Source: Phycisphaerales bacterium
GTDB taxonomy: Bacteria; Planctomycetota; Phycisphaerae; Tepidisphaerales; Tepidisphaeraceae
Assembly: GCA_003153655.1 (NCBI GenBank)
Contig: PMAK01000116.1
Location: 4,650-14,186, forward strand
Direction of reading: 5' to 3'
DNA: 9,537 nucleotides
The translations under genes and the position numbers were made by a program. Positions 1-6,268 of this stretch are shown here, piece after piece. The stretch's first letter is position 1. Every line of letters starts with the position of its first letter. The notes beneath the pieces are model-generated. The model did not search any database. It was not told where the DNA came from and saw only the letters and a program-made list of their open reading frames with translations.

Positions 1-621
1 GACCTGAATTTCGGGGCTTCGGGTACGCTGACCGTCCAGATTCAGCAGGGGGCGCCGGTTGATCTGTTTATTTCCGCGGGAAATAAGGAAGTGACCGCGC
101 TGGTGACGGCGGGGCTGGTCGATCCGGCGAGCCGGCAGGTGGTGGCCGGGAATCAGCTTGTTCTGATCGTGCCGAAAGATTTCGCGGATCTACCCGCGAA
201 GCTGGATGATCTGCTGGACGATCGTTTTAAGCATATCGCCATCGGCGAGCCGCAGGTTGTGCCGGCCGGGCAATATGCGATGCAGACGCTGAAATCCGCC
301 GGGCTGGATGAGAAGCTTGAGTCGAAGCTCATCATGGCGGAGAACGTTCGGCAGGTATTGTTATATGTCGTGCGCGGCGAAGCGGAGGCGGGATTCGTCT
401 ACGCCACCGATGCGGCCCAGGCAGGCGATTCGGTGCATATCGCGATTCGCGCGGATGAATCGACGCACAATCCGATTGTTTATCCGGCGGTGATCGTCAA
501 ATCGGGCCGGCGTTCGGCGGCGGAGCAATTCCTGAGCTATCTCGCCGGCGACAAGGGCCGCCAGGCATTTCAGAGCCACGGATTCACAACGCCGACGACT
601 CGGCCCGCGGCGGAGCACTAG
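1..621 (+). CDS. modA: Molybdate ABC transporter substrate-binding protein ModA (5' end missing)
   Basis: This is the periplasmic binding protein that captures molybdate (or tungstate) and delivers it to the ModB permease. The frame is open from the first base, so the gene starts upstream; about 206 residues are visible, against roughly 250 for a full ModA, so only the signal peptide and first strand are missing. Family-typical stretches are NFGASGTL near the left edge, GAPVDLFISA, the VAGNQLVLIVPKD segment that begins the second lobe, and GEAEAGFVYATDA near residue 140 of the visible part. The stop is followed by modB after 33 nt on the same strand, which strongly supports the assignment. 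A GTG at 91 opens an in-frame ORF, but homology continues upstream, so it is not the start. Molybdate against tungstate specificity cannot be read from the sequence. Confidence 0.93.
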   Translation, partial: DLNFGASGTLTVQIQQGAPVDLFISAGNKEVTALVTAGLVDPASRQVVAGNQLVLIVPKDFADLPAKLDDLLDDRFKHIAIGEPQVVPAGQYAMQTLKSAGLDEKLESKLIMAENVRQVLLYVVRGEAEAGFVYATDAAQAGDSVHIAIRADESTHNPIVYPAVIVKSGRRSAAEQFLSYLAGDKGRQAFQSHGFTTPTTRPAAEH

Positions 622-654
622 CAACTCCAAGCCGCGGACTGCAAACTAGGGATC

Positions 655-1311
655 ATGCACGCCCTCTGGCATCCGCTCCTGCAATCGCTGCGGATCTCCT
701 TTCTCGCGACATTCGGCGCGGGGCTGATCGCTATTCCGCTTGCTTACGTGCTGGCCCGGCGGCGATTTCCGGGGAAGGGGATTCTTGAGACGTTTCTCAC
801 GCTGCCGCTGGTTTTGCCGCCGACGGTTGTCGGGTATTTTTTGCTGGTGTTGCTGGGGCACAATGGGCTGCTGAGCCGGCCGTTTCATTTCAGCATTATC
901 TGGACGTGGTATGGCGCTGCTGTCGCGGCCGGTGTGGTGGCGTTCCCGCTGCTATTTATGCCGACCCGCGCCTCTTTTGAAGGGGTGGACCATGACCTGG
1001 AGGATGTTTCGCGGCTGATGGGGGCGAATTGGTTTCAGGTTTTTTGGAATGTCAGCTTGCCGCTGGCGGGGCGGGGCATAGCAAGCGGTTTCCTGCTGGC
1101 ATTTGCCCGAGCGCTGGGAGAATTTGGCGCGACAGTGATGGTTTTGGGCATTCGAGACAGCACGCGGACGCTGCCTATTTTTGTCTACGATGAGTTTGAA
1201 GACCTGAATCCGGCGGGTCTTTTGCCGGCGGTTCTATTACTGGTTGCAGTCACCTTTGTCGTAATCATCTTGTACAACCGGCTTTTTGTCCGAAATTCGA
1301 AAATAATTTAA
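655..1311 (+). CDS. modB: Molybdate ABC transporter permease ModB
   Basis: This inner-membrane permease forms the channel of the molybdate transporter, normally as a dimer with two ModC ATPases. Its 218 residues are normal for ModB, and about five hydrophobic segments can be seen (roughly residues 13-34, 46-68, 85-103, 142-165 and 188-207). The cytoplasmic EAA loop that docks on the ATPase is at about 116-137 (EDVSRLMGANWFQVFWNVSLPLA-like, with the invariant Gly and the LP pair). It is followed by the ModB/CysT-type ARALGEFGATVMV at 151-163. The ATG at 655 is preceded by TAGGG only 3 nt away, a weak or badly spaced ribosome site, so translation may be coupled to modA 33 nt upstream. No ModC domain is fused to it, and no modC gene follows. 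Confidence 0.95.
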   Translation: MHALWHPLLQSLRISFLATFGAGLIAIPLAYVLARRRFPGKGILETFLTLPLVLPPTVVGYFLLVLLGHNGLLSRPFHFSIIWTWYGAAVAAGVVAFPLLFMPTRASFEGVDHDLEDVSRLMGANWFQVFWNVSLPLAGRGIASGFLLAFARALGEFGATVMVLGIRDSTRTLPIFVYDEFEDLNPAGLLPAVLLLVAVTFVVIILYNRLFVRNSKII

Positions 1312-1312
1312 C

Positions 1313-1328
1313 TGTGATCAACTTCACA
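1313..1328. promoter_or_regulatory. CRP/FNR-family-like operator palindrome
   Basis: The 16-nt sequence TGTGATCAACTTCACA is TGTGA-N6-TCACA, identical in its two half-sites to the classical E. coli CRP recognition consensus. It starts 2 nt after the modB stop codon and is centred at 1320.5. A poor -10-like TAGAAG at 1351-1356 would put a transcription start near 1363, about 42 nt from the site centre, which is the class II activator spacing. The match is seen directly. Binding by a CRP-family protein here is inferred, because specificity in this phylum is not known to me. The same bases could form a weak 5-bp hairpin after modB. Confidence 0.35.
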
Positions 1329-1361
1329 ATCTTTCGCTCGTTTTATTACGTAGAAGATATT

Positions 1362-1484
1362 GAGGAACCAGCCCGAGCCGGAAAGGCGAGGGGAATTTTC
1401 GACCGGACTCAGTGGTTTCCTCCATAGGAGCCGCGTAAGTGGCGCGGATTTTGCCCCTTCGGAGCGGCGCGATCTGCCGCTCCG
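1362..1484 (+). other. Potentially structured leader RNA upstream of the DUF488 gene
   Basis: Two hairpins can be drawn in the gap before the next gene. The first closes with GAGGAACC (1362-1369) against GGTTTCCTC (1414-1422), 8 bp with one bulged T. Inside it GAGCCGG (1375-1381) pairs with CCGGACTC (1403-1410) with one bulged A, extended by AAA/TTT pairs. The second is a perfect 9-bp stem, CGGAGCGGC (1460-1468) with GCCGCTCCG (1476-1484) and a 7-nt loop. Neither is followed by a T-run, so they are not intrinsic terminators. Between them lie the sequence TAGGAG (1425-1430) and a GTG. I do not recognise a known riboswitch class. Folding was done by eye only. Confidence 0.3.
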
Positions 1485-1494
1485 ATGGGCCAGC

Positions 1495-1498
1495 GGAG
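1495..1498 (+). promoter_or_regulatory. Ribosome binding site fixing the start of the DUF488 gene
   Basis: GGAG lies 9 nt before the ATG at 1508, good spacing. It supports that start over the in-frame GTG at 1439, which would add 23 residues with no resemblance to the family. Confidence 0.55.
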
Positions 1499-1507
1499 CA
1501 AAAGACC

Positions 1508-1885
1508 ATGATCACGATCAAGCATTTCATGGACCCGGTTGAGAAGACGGACGGCGATCGCATCTGGGTCGAGCCGATTGGCTTGACCCTTGATCTCAAG
1601 CAATGGTGCGAGGTCAATCACACGCTATGCCACGTCGCGCCGCCGCGGGATCTTTGGGACTGGTTTATCGTCCATCCGGATGGATATGAATTCTTCCGGG
1701 GGCGATATCACGAATGGCTCAGCAAAAGCCCGTATAAGCCGGCGCTGCAGCAATTGGCGTGGGCGGCGATGCGCGAGGAGATCACATTGCTGCATCAGTC
1801 GGACGATCCGGAACATAATTCAGCGACGGCGCTGCATGAGTTTTTGTCGGAACTCGAAGCGTATTGTTCGCCGGATACGGAGTAG
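1508..1885 (+). CDS. DUF488/YeaO-family protein (divergent)
   Basis: This 125-residue cytoplasmic protein follows the pattern of the DUF488 (YeaO-like) family, whose biochemical role is not established. Landmarks are the opening MITIKHFMDP with DGDRIWVE at about 15-22, the central DLWDWF..HPDGYEFFRGRYHEWL at 48-71, and the C-terminal TLLHQSDDPEHNSATALHEFL at 93-113. The last corresponds to the family's TLLYaakDeeHNhA signature. The typical LWPRG motif after the first strand is replaced by PIGLTLD at about 23-29, so this is a divergent member that may have lost whatever that motif does. It stands alone, 196 nt after modB, with its own potential regulatory leader, and converges on the minus-strand gene beyond 1908. 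Family membership is fairly sure; function is unknown. Confidence 0.72.
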   Translation: MITIKHFMDPVEKTDGDRIWVEPIGLTLDLKQWCEVNHTLCHVAPPRDLWDWFIVHPDGYEFFRGRYHEWLSKSPYKPALQQLAWAAMREEITLLHQSDDPEHNSATALHEFLSELEAYCSPDTE

Positions 1886-1907
1886 GGGTTAAATCGTTTG
1901 TGAAACG

Positions 1908-1937
1908 AAAAAGCCCTGGATGTGATCATCCGGGGCT
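1908..1937 (-). terminator. Intrinsic terminator of the PEP-CTERM-like gene
   Basis: Bases 1912-1922 pair with 1927-1937 to give an 11-bp stem (one G-T pair) and a 4-nt loop. Read on the minus strand, the hairpin is followed by TTTTT at 1912-1908. It lies 27 nt past the stop of the minus-strand gene. On the plus strand the stem is followed by AAAT, so it would be a poor terminator for the convergent DUF488 gene. Confidence 0.85.
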
Positions 1938-1964
1938 AAATGGAATCAGGGTTGTCTTATTTGT

Positions 1965-2861
1965 TTAGCGGGCGGCTTTTTTTGCTCGCTTGGCGAAGGC
2001 GATGAGGCCCAGGCCTGTTAGTGTTGCGAGCGAGGCGCTGGCGGAATTTGGCAGGGGAATCGCCGGCGCCGGTGGGGTGACGCCGCCCGTCAGGTTTTCG
2101 TTGATGCTGATGATGGCGGAATCGCCGGCATCAAGCGTGATGGAATACTGGGCGAGGAATGCCGCATCGCCCGTCACGGGCCCGAGGCCGCCGAGGGTGC
2201 TGGTGCTCGGATTGATCGTATTGAGCGAATCAGGGGTTGGCGTGAAGGTCACATTCACGTGCGCGCCGGAGGGATCGGTCTGATCCGCCGTGTTTGTGCC
2301 GGTTCCGGGACTGAGGGTGAGCGTGTCATTATTCGGCGTGCCGTTGACATTCAGGTTGATCAGATCGCTCAGTTGAAAAGTCAGAGGTTGGTCGGCCAGT
2401 GAGTCGGGCGAAGGCGTGCCCTGTAGGGCCGTCGCGACAGTGCCGGTGTTATTGATGGTGATGGTTTCGTTGATTCCCGAAGCCCCGCTGCCGGCATTTC
2501 CGCCGGTCAGGATTTCCTTTACGCCAACGGTGAATCCATTTCCCTGGTAATTAAGGGAAGCGATGCCATCGGCGAAAGAGGAACTCGTGACAGAGAACGC
2601 ATTAATCGGGCTGGTCCCCGCGCCCGCTGCGAGGCTGATGTTTTCGCTGCCGGCCGGTGATCCGCCGTATTGATCGACGCCATCAACGATCCATTGGCTG
2701 ATGAAGGGCTGGGTCGGGTCGGCGGGATTGATCGTCAGGCTTCGATTGCCGTCGGAGATGCTTGCGGCGCGAGCGCCGGATGCGAGCATTGTTCCGGCGG
2801 TGAAGGCTGCCGCGATCAGAATTGAATTGCGAACGTATTTCCCTGAATTCTTGCGAAGCAT
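1965..2861 (-). CDS. Exported protein with PEP-CTERM-like sorting signal
   Basis: This is a 298-residue secreted or surface protein of unknown function. The N-terminus is a clear signal peptide: basic MLRKNSGKYVR, a hydrophobic core from about 13 to 27, and an ARA-A cleavage site after residue 32. The mature part is rich in Thr, Ser, Asn and Gly with alternating beta-like strands and contains no cysteine. The last 30 residues read PLPNSASASLATLTGLG, then a short hydrophobic stretch, then FAKRAKKAAR. This Pro-motif, membrane helix and basic tail order is that of PEP-CTERM signals, here with PLPN instead of PEP. Such proteins are thought to be processed by an exosortase, which is not in this window. 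AAGGAG at 2873-2868 lies 6 nt before the ATG at 2861, so that is preferred to the TTG at 2867, which directly abuts the ribosome site. Confidence 0.8.
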   Translation of the reverse strand: MLRKNSGKYVRNSILIAAAFTAGTMLASGARAASISDGNRSLTINPADPTQPFISQWIVDGVDQYGGSPAGSENISLAAGAGTSPINAFSVTSSSFADGIASLNYQGNGFTVGVKEILTGGNAGSGASGINETITINNTGTVATALQGTPSPDSLADQPLTFQLSDLINLNVNGTPNNDTLTLSPGTGTNTADQTDPSGAHVNVTFTPTPDSLNTINPSTSTLGGLGPVTGDAAFLAQYSITLDAGDSAIISINENLTGGVTPPAPAIPLPNSASASLATLTGLGLIAFAKRAKKAAR

Positions 2862-2867
2862 TTCCAA

Positions 2868-2873
2868 CTCCTT
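2868..2873 (-). promoter_or_regulatory. Strong ribosome binding site of the PEP-CTERM-like gene
   Basis: The minus strand reads AAGGAG with 6 nt to the ATG at 2861. It is the clearest Shine-Dalgarno sequence in the window and decides the start in favour of ATG 2861. Confidence 0.8.
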
Positions 2874-2948
2874 AAATGGCCAAAACAGCGCCCACTTTTA
2901 ATGGCGAAACAGACCATCCGCTTGCACCCACAGAGGCGGAACGATCTC

Positions 2949-2979
2949 AATATAACCAATCGCCCGGCAATTGCGGCAA
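2949..2979 (-). promoter_or_regulatory. Candidate sigma70-type promoter for the PEP-CTERM-like gene
   Basis: On the minus strand TTGCCG (2979-2974) is followed after 19 nt by TATATT (2954-2949), a 5/6 match to the -10 consensus. A TG dinucleotide at 2958-2957 sits just before it. Transcription would begin near 2942 and give a leader of about 80 nt. The spacing is longer than ideal. The rest of the 204-nt gap between this gene and the upstream lipoprotein gene shows no terminator that I can see. Confidence 0.35.
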
Positions 2980-3065
2980 AATAAATCCGCGCCACCGCCT
3001 CGACGCAGGTCCGATTTTGTTAAATTGGGAATGATGTCCGACCCGTGCGGATTGAATTTTGCAGC

Positions 3066-6053
3066 TTATTGATGCAGGCCTGGCGCGCTTAACTCCTTGA
3101 GGAACAACAGTCCCATAAAGGAATCGTCCTGATCGAAATCGACAGGCCCCGCCCAGCTCGCGGATTCTCCGGTGCTTTGAAAATGCTGAATAAAGTTGAA
3201 TCGCAGGAGGCGTGGTTTGGCAGCGCTGCCGCTGAGCAATAATTGCCAGGGAATGGCGGTTTCGCCGGTCCAGGCGCCTTGTCGGGCGCCTTGGCGGGAC
3301 TCGGCGGCGTAACGCACCGTCGTTCCGTCGATCTCGCGCCAAGGATCCGCGTTCATCTTTGGATCCAGCCGCCGCTTTACGACGCATACGCCGTTTGGTT
3401 TGCATGTGAGATAGGTCAGCGGGCCGACGGAGTTGTCGTCGTAGATCGGCTGCACCAGGATTTCGCAGAGGTCTTCGCCCCACGCGCGGCGGAATTCGTA
3501 ATCGACAAAATTACGGTGAAGGTCCTGATGCGACGATATGCCGTTCACGTGAAAGGCGACATACAGATCGTCATCGCTCCAGCCGGTGTAGATTTGCGAA
3601 GCGGCCGATGACGGCTCGATGCGCCAATGCTGGATGGAAGGGCGATCGACCATCTTTGTCAGGTTGCCGTCGTGAATGAGATCGTCGCCGCTCCAGTCGT
3701 TGAGCTTGCCGTCGATCTGTATATTTCCCTCGCGGCGCGTGCTGGTTGCGACGGGAAGGGCGGCCTGCGTGTTAAACAGGACGTGGGTGTAGCCGTCGAC
3801 GAAACTGATCTCGATCGGCTTCCGGGAATCCGGCGTGATGCGATCGAGATTCACGCGCGCATCCATCGAAAACCGCTGCACCCAATACGTGCGCAGCGCG
3901 CCGATCAGCGTCGGGGTTGGGCTGAATTCCCACGCGTCGCCGGCCCGGCTCCAGAGCAATTGATTCTCATCGGGCTGGCTGTCGCCGGCGTTGTAGATGT
4001 CAACGCCGAGGCGGAGCAGCGCCCATTTATCGCCGTTGGATCGGTTGGGATCGTCCCAAAGCCACTGCGCGGTGCGCGGCAAAACGTATGGCCGTTCCTT
4101 GGGCTCCTGCCAGCGGACCATGTCGAGATTCAGGTCTCGTTCCTGTTTCTTAACCTCGGGATCATCCGGCGACAAACGTGGCTCGCGCAGCAGAATCGCC
4201 CGGGCCAGCAGGGCGTGCGCTTCATCCCAGGTTTTTTGATCGACGGTTCCGGTGAGCAGGCCGTATTCGGGATCGGGCGCCTGGGTCGGCTGAAGTTCCA
4301 CTTGCCGGGTGATCAGGCGATCGAGCAGCAGGGCGTTGGTTCTCATGCCGCGCTGCTCGGCGAGGAGGAGGTATTCATAATCCTGCTGAGCGCGGCGAAG
4401 CCATTTCAGTTGAATGCTTGGCACGGGATCATCCACGCCGAACCAGCTTCCGGGATAGAACCAGGTAAGCTTGCTCGGGTCGGCCTGCTCGGCCGGATCA
4501 TTCTGCTCGGGCAGGGCGTCGGACCAGAAGACGAGATTTGCGTGGCGGAGATACGCCAGCCAGGCCCATTGGCGTACATCGCGTTCACTGGTGCCGGCGC
4601 CGACGTATGGGGCGAGGCCGGGCGATTCGGTTCGCAGCCAATGATCGGGTCGGCGCAGTTCCGGCGGCCAGGATTGCGTTGGCGCGCCGAATACCAGTCC
4701 CGGCGCCAGTGTAATCAGGCGTGAAACCATCGACGGATTCAGGAGCATCGCATTGTCGGATGAGACGAATTGGATTTGATCGTCGTCCAGCGGGATGGTG
4801 ACACGCACGAGCGGGTGGGTGTCGAGAATCCCCCGCGCTGTCATGGAAAACTGAATGCTCTCCAGGGCCGTCGCCCGGCCCGGCGAATTCTTTCGCAGTA
4901 ATACCGCGGAAGACCTCAGCCAATCCTGCTGATTGAAATGGGTCGAGGCATTCGACCAATATTCGCGGCGGCTGGCTGCATCGTAATTGTCCAGATAATC
5001 CGCGCTCGGCAGCGGCCAATAGCCGAGCGGCGTTTTATCGGCGAAAGCGTCGCCGCTGAGCCAGGGTGAGACGACCGTATCAAAATCGGACCAATCCACC
5101 TGCGGGGTTTGAGCGATGAGCCATTTAACGGTTGGCTGCAAGCGGGGCACGACAACTTCAACGCGATTCTGCTCAGCCATCTGAACCAATTGATCGAGAA
5201 TCTTGATCGGTGCGGCGTAGGTTGGATTCGCCCGGTTCATCAGGCGGGGCGTGATGGCCTCGAAGGCATCCGGATAGAGCTGCTGCAAACGGTCCCAGTT
5301 GATTTCGCTCACCATCTGGAGGTGGCGCTGCTGCGGAATGGCGAAGTCATAGACGTGGAGTGAAACCGGGAGCGTTGATATCGCGGCTGTTGGTGCGCCG
5401 GCGGTGAGGTTGCAGGCGATCGTGTAATCCGCGGCGCGGGCGGTGTTCGGGACATGCAGGTCGATCCAGATGATCGGCGCTTCGCCGCCGGCCTGGGCAT
5501 GGCTTTGCGGATCAAACGGATGGGCTGGATCGCGCAGGGTTGAAAGATCGATGATGCCGCCCCGACAATTCATCGGCAGGAGCGCGCGCGGCAATTGCTG
5601 CGTTCCCGCGGCCATGCCGGTTTGTCGAACATAGCCGGCGCGATTGGTATCCACCGGCATTGGCAAAACCTGGTAGGCCGAGAAATTTTCCGGAGCGATC
5701 GATGGTGAAGCCTGAAGTTGCAGAGATTGATTCCCGCCGATTTGTTCGGGATGGAGAATTCGCAGGGCGAAGCTGATCCATTCGTTCTTGGCCGCGGAGA
5801 GTGTGACGGGTTTGTTGATGGATGTCGGCTCGAGCGCGCTATCCATGTCCACTGCTTCGATGGATGAGGAGCCAGCGGCAATTTTTGCCGGGTTGGATTC
5901 GCTGCGGGTCTGGCAGCCGACGAGAGTCAGAATGATGAGGCTTGCGCTAAGGAGCGTGCTGAGAAAGGGGTGCATTCCATGCGTAGTTGGTGCGCATCTG
6001 CGGAGCGTTTGCCACATGTTTCGCCGGTTTCGTATCGACATACATTGATCCAT
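3066..6053 (-). CDS. Large lipoprotein with DUF4091 (GH123-like) and CBM9-like domains
   Basis: This 995-residue exported protein probably acts on carbohydrate outside the cytoplasm. A hydrophobic segment (about 31-46) ends in LVGC with the lipidation cysteine at 47. Residues 75-240 look like the beta-sandwich N-domain of DUF4091 proteins, and 240-515 like the barrel. Residues 490-565 carry the DUF4091 signature: RQWAWLAYLRHANLVFWSDA, then WFYPGS, then VPSIQLKWLRRAQQDYEYLLLAEQRG. Residues 774-985 resemble a CBM9-type domain (IDGKLNDW, then YTGWSDDDLYVAFHV, WTGETAIPW and LRFNFIQ). The region 570-770 is unassigned. DUF4091 is related to GH123, but the usual Asp-Glu-Pro segment of the barrel is not visible, so hydrolase activity is uncertain. 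The ATG at 6053 gives a long n-region; ATGs at 6041 and 5975 (Met27) are alternatives, and none has a strong ribosome site. It is transcribed alone. Confidence 0.78.
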   Translation of the reverse strand: MDQCMSIRNRRNMWQTLRRCAPTTHGMHPFLSTLLSASLIILTLVGCQTRSESNPAKIAAGSSSIEAVDMDSALEPTSINKPVTLSAAKNEWISFALRILHPEQIGGNQSLQLQASPSIAPENFSAYQVLPMPVDTNRAGYVRQTGMAAGTQQLPRALLPMNCRGGIIDLSTLRDPAHPFDPQSHAQAGGEAPIIWIDLHVPNTARAADYTIACNLTAGAPTAAISTLPVSLHVYDFAIPQQRHLQMVSEINWDRLQQLYPDAFEAITPRLMNRANPTYAAPIKILDQLVQMAEQNRVEVVVPRLQPTVKWLIAQTPQVDWSDFDTVVSPWLSGDAFADKTPLGYWPLPSADYLDNYDAASRREYWSNASTHFNQQDWLRSSAVLLRKNSPGRATALESIQFSMTARGILDTHPLVRVTIPLDDDQIQFVSSDNAMLLNPSMVSRLITLAPGLVFGAPTQSWPPELRRPDHWLRTESPGLAPYVGAGTSERDVRQWAWLAYLRHANLVFWSDALPEQNDPAEQADPSKLTWFYPGSWFGVDDPVPSIQLKWLRRAQQDYEYLLLAEQRGMRTNALLLDRLITRQVELQPTQAPDPEYGLLTGTVDQKTWDEAHALLARAILLREPRLSPDDPEVKKQERDLNLDMVRWQEPKERPYVLPRTAQWLWDDPNRSNGDKWALLRLGVDIYNAGDSQPDENQLLWSRAGDAWEFSPTPTLIGALRTYWVQRFSMDARVNLDRITPDSRKPIEISFVDGYTHVLFNTQAALPVATSTRREGNIQIDGKLNDWSGDDLIHDGNLTKMVDRPSIQHWRIEPSSAASQIYTGWSDDDLYVAFHVNGISSHQDLHRNFVDYEFRRAWGEDLCEILVQPIYDDNSVGPLTYLTCKPNGVCVVKRRLDPKMNADPWREIDGTTVRYAAESRQGARQGAWTGETAIPWQLLLSGSAAKPRLLRFNFIQHFQSTGESASWAGPVDFDQDDSFMGLLFLKELSAPGLHQ

Positions 6054-6126
6054 GGAGGCTTTCCGGCACGAAAGAAATCAAAAAATGATCCAGCCCCAAA
6101 CCCCTGAAAACCGCGCCAAATCGGCC

Positions 6127-6155
6127 ATTTTGCACCAAAAAACCTCGGCGGACAA
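6127..6155 (-). promoter_or_regulatory. Weak candidate promoter for the DUF4091 lipoprotein gene
   Basis: On the minus strand TTGTCC (6155-6150) and CAAAAT (6132-6127) are separated by 17 nt, each matching 4 of 6 consensus bases. A start near 6120 would leave a leader of about 67 nt. The 8-nt palindrome ACAATTGT (6158-6165) lies immediately upstream. This is a plausible but weak call. Confidence 0.25.
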
Positions 6156-6211
6156 AAACAATTGTCTCCAAAAATCAGCCGCGGCACAAATTTTGTTCTA
6201 CTGAACCGCGT

Positions 6212-6259
6212 ATGGATGAAAAGATGACAACAAGCTACTGGGATGTTTGGGACGGTTGA
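6212..6259 (+). CDS. Possible 15-codon micro-ORF rich in Trp
   Basis: An ATG at 6212 opens a 15-codon frame, MDEKMTTSYWDVWDG, ended by TGA at 6257-6259. It contains Trp codons at positions 10 and 13 and three aromatic residues in four positions of its second half. A second ATG at 6224 has GGATG 7-9 nt upstream as a faint ribosome site. It is followed by a hairpin (6269-6299) and a strong intrinsic terminator (6325-6371), an order like a Trp attenuator leader, but no plus-strand gene follows for over 1.5 kb. It may be chance, a short translated leader, or part of the candidate RNA described next. Confidence 0.2.
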   Translation: MDEKMTTSYWDVWDG

Positions 6260-6268
6260 CAATACAGA

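Noticed and set aside
1460..1484. Perfect 9-bp hairpin considered as a terminator for modAB
   Set aside because: No T-run follows on either strand; it fits better as leader structure.
1439..1507. GTG start at 1439 for the DUF488 gene, with TAGGAG upstream
   Set aside because: The extra 23 residues do not resemble the family, the hairpin at 1460-1484 lies in this stretch, and the ATG at 1508 has a well-spaced GGAG.
3275..3300. Short direct repeat GGCGCCTT within the lipoprotein gene
   Set aside because: It only encodes a local Arg-Gln-Gly-Ala duplication in a linker; too short to indicate a mobile or regulatory repeat.
2947..3483. A 178-codon minus-strand frame overlapping the 3' end of the lipoprotein gene
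   Set aside because: It is an Arg-rich out-of-frame shadow of the CBM9-like region that runs into the intergenic gap, without start signals.
3627..4724. A 365-codon plus-strand open frame inside the DUF4091 lipoprotein gene
   Set aside because: It lies wholly antisense to a well-supported gene, has no ribosome site, and its translation shows no recognisable family; long antisense frames are common in GC-rich DNA.
6256..6261. Perfect TTGACA considered as a -35 box for the candidate small RNA
   Set aside because: No -10-like sequence lies 15-19 nt downstream; the position falls in CCGCTGGGAC, part of hairpin 1.
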